This document shows, in pieces, positions 60,135 to 64,000 of a stretch of 64,000 nt of DNA. Each line of letters starts with the position of its first letter. Position 1 is the first letter of the stretch. Under the pieces are notes generated by a model. That model was not told the origin of the DNA and made no database searches. It was given only the letters and a program-made list of their open reading frames with translations. The DNA is from Panacagrimonas sp965216845. GTDB lineage: Bacteria; Pseudomonadota; Gammaproteobacteria; Nevskiales; Nevskiaceae. The position numbers were made by a program, and so were the translations under genes. The stretch is from NCBI GenBank assembly GCA_965216845.1, contig OZ244200.1:1364001-1428000 (forward strand), given 5' to 3'.

Positions 60135-61106
60135 ATGCGTTTTGGCCGCCAGCTGTTGATGTTGGCCTGCCTGTGCCTGATGAGTCCCTGGCTTAACGCC
60201 AGTCAATGCCGTGGTGAGGGCGTTGAGCTTCAGGTATTGGGTTCGAGTGGGCCGGAGTTGGCTGGCAACCGCGCCTCGACCTCCTATCTGCTTCGGCATG
60301 ACGGCGATCCGCGCGTCCTGGTGGACATCGGCGGCGGCGCTGCGCTGCGTTTTGGCGAGTCCGGGGCGCGCGTTTCGGATCTGGAGCTGATCCTGCTCAC
60401 CCATCTGCACGTGGACCATAGCGGCGACCTGCCCGCGCTGGTGAAAGCCTCGTATTTTCAAAAACGCAAACGTGATCTGCCGGTGTTGGGTCCGGACGCG
60501 GGTGGACCGTTTCCGTCGACCGTGAATTTTCTCGAGCGGTTATTCGCAGCCAATGGCGCGTTTGCCTATCTCAACGATTATCTGGCCTCAGACAAAAAAG
60601 CAAAGACGAGAAATTATCAACTCAGGCCGCAAAACGTTCGAACCGAAGAAGGTGAGATGCAGCTGGTTTACGACAAGCGTCGTGTCCAGGTTTGGGGCAG
60701 CTCGGTCAGCCACGGCATTGTGCCCGCCGTTGCGTGGCGGGTTGATATCGGCGGCGTCCACGTGGCCTTCGGCGGCGACACCGCCGCCAAGGGAAATAAC
60801 CTGGAAATATTGGCGCGCAATGCCCACATGCTGGTGACGCACAACGCCGTGCCAGAAGGAGTAAGCGGGGTGGCGCGCACTTTGCACATGCCGCCATCGC
60901 GCATTGGCGAAATTGCGGCGGCGGCCAAGGTGGATCAGCTGGTGTTGGCGCACCGCATGACAAGGGCCCTGGGCAAGGAAGCTCAAACCCAGGCGGCGAT
61001 CCGCAAAGCCTTCAGTGGTCCGATCCTGTTCGGCGAGGACCTGGCCTGTTATCCGGTGTTGCCGCCACCTGCATCTGCGGCGGGCGCTTCTGCGGCCACT
61101 CCATGA
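60135..61106 (+). CDS. Exported MBL-fold metallohydrolase within the mod operon
   Basis: A 323-residue protein with signal peptide (about 1-22, LNA-SQ) and a metallo-beta-lactamase domain. The metal motif is LLTHLHVDHSGDLP (HxHxDH), with SHGIVP, FGGDTA and a late VLAHRMTR His. It resembles arylsulfatase/RNase Z-like MBL proteins. I start at ATG 60135, which has GGAG 6 nt upstream; an ATG at 60111 is possible. It overlaps modB by 4 nt, so it is translated with the transporter. Its role in molybdate uptake is unknown. Confidence 0.85.
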   Translation: MRFGRQLLMLACLCLMSPWLNASQCRGEGVELQVLGSSGPELAGNRASTSYLLRHDGDPRVLVDIGGGAALRFGESGARVSDLELILLTHLHVDHSGDLPALVKASYFQKRKRDLPVLGPDAGGPFPSTVNFLERLFAANGAFAYLNDYLASDKKAKTRNYQLRPQNVRTEEGEMQLVYDKRRVQVWGSSVSHGIVPAVAWRVDIGGVHVAFGGDTAAKGNNLEILARNAHMLVTHNAVPEGVSGVARTLHMPPSRIGEIAAAAKVDQLVLAHRMTRALGKEAQTQAAIRKAFSGPILFGEDLACYPVLPPPASAAGASAATP

Positions 61107-61780
61107 GTTTGAGTGCTGCCGATCTGCTGGCCCTGTGGCTCAGCGTCAAGCTGGCTGCCGTGGTCACTGCCTTGCTGCTGCTGCTGTGCGTTCCATTGGC
61201 GTGGTGGCTGGCCAAGGGCCGGAATCGTGGCAGGAATATCGTCGCCAGTTTGGTGAGTCTCCCCTTGGTATTGCCGCCCACCGTGCTCGGTTTTTACTTG
61301 CTGATCGCCTTGGGGCCGCATTCCCCCGTCGGTCAATTGACTCAAGACCTTGGGATCGGATTATTGGCGTTCAGCTTCGAGGGGCTTGTCATCGCCTCGA
61401 TGATTTACTCGCTGCCATTTGTGGTGCAGCCCTTGCAAGTTGCGTTTTCATCCATCGACCGTTTGCCTTTGGAGGTGGCGGCAACCCTGCGTGCCGGGCC
61501 GGTTGATCGCTTTTTCTCAATCATTTTGCCGCAGGCGGCGCCCGGTGTACTGACGGCGGCGGTATTGGGTTTTGTTCACACGCTGGGTGAGTTCGGCGTG
61601 GTGCTGATGATAGGCGGAAATATTCCGGGAGAAACCCGCGTGGTCAGCGTGCAGATTTATGATCATGTGGAAGCGTTTGATTATGCGCAGGCGCATGGGC
61701 TTGCGGCCTTGTTATTGCTCATCTGCTTTTTCTCGTTGCTGCTCATCCATAGCCTGAACCCGCGCGCGCGGAGTTTTTGA
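61103..61780 (+). CDS. modB: Molybdate ABC transporter permease
   Basis: A 225-residue inner-membrane permease with five to six helices. LPLVLPPTVLGFYLL and the EAA loop EVAATLRAGPVDRFFSIILP (shortened: EVAATLRAGPVDRFF) contact the ATPase, and GEFGVVLMIGGNIPGETR is the ModB signature. It is coupled to the preceding MBL gene by ATGA and to modC by TGATG. Confidence 0.95.
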   Translation: MSLSAADLLALWLSVKLAAVVTALLLLLCVPLAWWLAKGRNRGRNIVASLVSLPLVLPPTVLGFYLLIALGPHSPVGQLTQDLGIGLLAFSFEGLVIASMIYSLPFVVQPLQVAFSSIDRLPLEVAATLRAGPVDRFFSIILPQAAPGVLTAAVLGFVHTLGEFGVVLMIGGNIPGETRVVSVQIYDHVEAFDYAQAHGLAALLLLICFFSLLLIHSLNPRARSF

Positions 61781-62859
61781 TGGATCAGCGGATCAGGGCG
61801 CACTGGCAGCTCAAGCGGCAAGGGTTCGAACTCGACGTCAACCTCGAATTACCAGGCGCCGGCGTCACCGGGTTATATGGCCCCTCTGGCTCCGGGAAAA
61901 CCACTTGTTTGCGGGCTTTTGCCGGACTGGAGCGGATCGAGGGCGGTTATTTATCCGTGAATCAAACCGTGTGGCAGGACGCTGATGCCGGCCGTTTCGT
62001 CAAGCCGCAGCGTCGCGGCCTTGCTTATGTTCCGCAAGAGCCCAGTTTGTTTGCACATATGAACGTGCGGGCAAATCTTGAATATGGATGGCGTCGCGCC
62101 AAACGGCCGGACGCGGTGAACTACGATGAAATCATCGGCTTGCTGGGCCTGGAGAGTTTTCTGGAGCGCCGCCCCGAGCAGCTTTCCGGAGGTGAGAAGC
62201 AACGTGTGGCGATTGCCAGAGCCTTGTTGTCCGGCCCCGAACTATTGCTGTTCGATGAGCCGCTTTCGGCGCTGGACGCGGCGCGAAAATCCGAGTTTTT
62301 GCCTTACCTGGATAAATTGCACGACACATTATCGGTGCCGACAATTTACGTCAGCCATTCGATTGAAGAAATGCGCCGGATTGCCGATTATCTTGTCCTG
62401 ATCCGAGACGGACGCGTACAGGCGCAGGGTCCGATTCAAGACATTCTGCCCCGGCTTGATCTGGCGGCCAGTTTCTCCAGGGATCCGTCGGTGGTTTTTG
62501 AATCAAGAATCATGGCGCACGATGCCTCGGATTATCTCACGCAGCTGAGTTTCTCCGGTGGCATCCTGTGGGTGCCGATGCGCGCCGAAGCGGTGGGTCG
62601 AAGCTTGCGCTGCGAAATCCATGCCCGCGATGTGAGTCTGAGCCTGGAGCAGCCACAGGCCAGCAGTGTCTTGAACCGCGTGCCGGTCAAGGTGGTGGGT
62701 ATTGGCGCAACCGAGCCGGCCGGTCAGATGTTGGTGCGACTCGACGCGGGCGGCACGGCGCTATTGTCACGCGTGACGCAACGTTCCTGCAGAAGTTTGA
62801 ACCTGAGACCGGGCCTGGAACTGTGGGCGCAAATCAAGGCGGCGGCGCTGATCGACTGA
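61780..62859 (+). CDS. modC: Molybdate ABC transporter ATP-binding protein
   Basis: A 359-residue ATPase: Walker A GPSGSGKTT (near 31), signature LSGGEKQRVAIARALL (near 128), Walker B ELLLFDEPLSALD and H-loop VSHSIEE. A C-terminal MOBE/TOBE domain (about 288-355) binds molybdate, allowing trans-inhibition in the family. The ATG at 61780 shares one base with the modB stop. It is the last gene of the operon. Confidence 0.95.
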   Translation: MDQRIRAHWQLKRQGFELDVNLELPGAGVTGLYGPSGSGKTTCLRAFAGLERIEGGYLSVNQTVWQDADAGRFVKPQRRGLAYVPQEPSLFAHMNVRANLEYGWRRAKRPDAVNYDEIIGLLGLESFLERRPEQLSGGEKQRVAIARALLSGPELLLFDEPLSALDAARKSEFLPYLDKLHDTLSVPTIYVSHSIEEMRRIADYLVLIRDGRVQAQGPIQDILPRLDLAASFSRDPSVVFESRIMAHDASDYLTQLSFSGGILWVPMRAEAVGRSLRCEIHARDVSLSLEQPQASSVLNRVPVKVVGIGATEPAGQMLVRLDAGGTALLSRVTQRSCRSLNLRPGLELWAQIKAAALID

Positions 62860-63017
62860 CCCGGATCTGCCACCGGGGTCGCCGTTGCGCCGTGATGCCG
62901 CCTGATTCGGCGCCGGGGAGCCAGCCGCCTTGCCAAATGCCGCCGCCGGCGCATGCCGGTTCATCGGTTGGACTCGGCCGGGCAAGTGTTGTCCGACCCG
63001 GATTGATCATGACTGGC
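62860..63017. other. Gap between modC and the DUF4394 gene
   Basis: A short GC-rich intergenic stretch between convergent genes. No hairpin with T-run and no gene seen. Confidence 0.4.
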
Positions 63018-64000
63018 CTATTGCAGTTGCAGGGCAATGCTTTGTACCGACGTCGAATCCGCCGCGCCGATGGGGCCGGTGCCAATACGGGCGGTGCTTG
63101 CGCTGCCCAAGTCGACGGAAAACAGGCTTGCGCGATCTTCACCAGCGATCACCGCGCTCATCAAGGCCAGACCGGTGCCGCTGCCGGCGATGTCCAGACT
63201 GATGGGTTGATTGGTGTCGAGTTCGGCGTCCACAAAGCCGATGGGCGTGAGCAGGCCGGTGGCGGCGTTCTGCATCGCCAGGCGCGGCCGATTGGCGGCG
63301 TCGATCACGAATAACGTCGTTTGCGTGGCGCCCGGCACGCTGTTGGCGTAGGCGGCGGCGCTCAGTGCTGGCGCGACGCGCGACAGGTCGCCGTCCAGCA
63401 GCGTATCGCCGGCCGCAGTGAGGACGGTGACGCCGTCCAGATCCAGCACGGTTTCCACCGCCGAACGCAGGTTTTGTCCGCTGTCGCTGATGATGCGCAA
63501 GCGGTCGGCGCGTGGGTTGAAGTCGATGGCGAAGGCGCTGCCGTCGAGGCCGCCGAAACCTTCGACCGATCCGGCCGGCGGCATCAATTCAGCCACCGCC
63601 GTGGCGCTGCCGTCTTCGGCCAGAGTGTAGAGGCGTGCGTTGCTGGAAAGCGCATAGAGCTGGGCGTCCGCCGGACGGTAATCGATGCTGAGCAGGGTTT
63701 CGCCGTCGCCCAGGCCAGTGATGGCGGTTTCGGTGATGGCGTCCGGGGCGTTGCGCGCGAATTGCAGCAGGGTGCCGTCCGCGCGCAAGCCGATGAGCAG
63801 GCTGTCATCGGCGGGAGCGTCCATCGCCGGGACGGCGGTCAGGGCGCGCAAGGCGCCGCTACCGTCGCCAATGGCGCCGATCAGGCTCAGTGCCTGGCTT
63901 GCGTCCAGGTTGACCGCATACAGGTTGCTGACGCCGTCTACCGTCACGGCAGCGACTGCGGTGTTGGCGGCGATGATTTCCAGGCCGCTGAAACTGCCGA
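63018..64000 (-). CDS. DUF4394 domain-containing protein, 5'-truncated by window edge
   Basis: The frame is open to the right edge, so the N-terminus is missing; at least 327 residues are present. It contains two DUF4394-type repeats with LYALSSNARLYTLAEDG and the signature DFNPRADRLRIISDSGQNLR. The repeat structure suggests a beta-propeller-like secreted or surface protein, as in calcium-binding or hemolysin-type relatives. Composition is rich in Ala, Asp and Thr, with no Cys. Function unknown. Confidence 0.75.
   Translation of the reverse strand, partial: GSFSGLEIIAANTAVAAVTVDGVSNLYAVNLDASQALSLIGAIGDGSGALRALTAVPAMDAPADDSLLIGLRADGTLLQFARNAPDAITETAITGLGDGETLLSIDYRPADAQLYALSSNARLYTLAEDGSATAVAELMPPAGSVEGFGGLDGSAFAIDFNPRADRLRIISDSGQNLRSAVETVLDLDGVTVLTAAGDTLLDGDLSRVAPALSAAAYANSVPGATQTTLFVIDAANRPRLAMQNAATGLLTPIGFVDAELDTNQPISLDIAGSGTGLALMSAVIAGEDRASLFSVDLGSASTARIGTGPIGAADSTSVQSIALQLQ

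Overview
The window looks like a contiguous piece of a GC-rich (roughly 60%) gammaproteobacterial chromosome. Supporting signs are the ilvH-ilvC-pssA order, a pepA-holC-valS operon divergent from lptFG, a TonB cluster with long ExbB-like (TtpC-type) proteins, and a Pseudomonas-type long LeuA. I would guess a Xanthomonadales/Nevskiales-like lineage, but the sequence alone does not fix the taxon. There is no phage, plasmid or CRISPR signature. Most of the window is core metabolism with several accessory gene sets.

Layout. 1-5.3 kb: branched-chain amino acid synthesis. An acetolactate synthase large subunit runs off the left edge on the minus strand, divergent from ilvH-ilvC, followed by pssA and leuA. 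5.3-8.4 kb: a GNAT acetyltransferase, family-4 uracil-DNA glycosylase, rimI and a UMF1-type MFS transporter, tightly packed. 8.4-13 kb (minus): moxR, DUF58, transglutaminase (TgpA-like) and an acyltransferase in one operon. 13.2-16.3 kb: a DUF3336/patatin lipase and an aldehyde dehydrogenase. 16.4-25.5 kb: pepA-holC-valS, lptF-lptG, an MBL-fold lipoprotein, an RDD protein and tRNA-Arg(CCT).

25.9-33.2 kb: an eight-gene energy-transduction cluster (two long TtpC-like proteins, two ExbDs, a DUF3450 protein, short ExbB, TonB and a TPR protein). It probably powers outer-membrane transport through TonB. 33.3-37.9 kb: a TetR regulator and an acyl-CoA carboxylase whose biotin carboxylase and biotin carrier are separate genes. 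The biotin carboxylase gene carries a one-base frameshift. A good promoter and an inverted repeat lie between regulator and carboxylase.

37.9-48 kb: NnrU-like protein, ATM1-type ABC exporter, an ABC-2 efflux set with a membrane-fusion lipoprotein, an HSL-type esterase, a thioesterase, and a LysR regulator divergent from a nitroreductase-pirin pair. 48.1-53.3 kb: a secreted subtilisin with three PKD domains, an FAD-linked oxidase and an AEC transporter.

53.6-57.3 kb: a RidA-fold lipoprotein followed by an arsenic methylation/arsenosugar set (AhpD-like protein, ArsM, the radical-SAM enzyme ArsS and another SAM methyltransferase). This is the most distinctive metabolic island in the window. 57.3-64 kb: a DUF442 phosphatase-like protein, a fatty-acid hydroxylase, a molybdate uptake operon (modA, an MBL-fold gene, modB, modC) and a partial DUF4394 protein running off the right edge.

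Two copies of a short palindromic MITE-like element occur at 48.1 and 57.3 kb. The shorter copy looks like an internal-deletion derivative of the longer one. The longer copy supplies the stop codons of both genes beside it.
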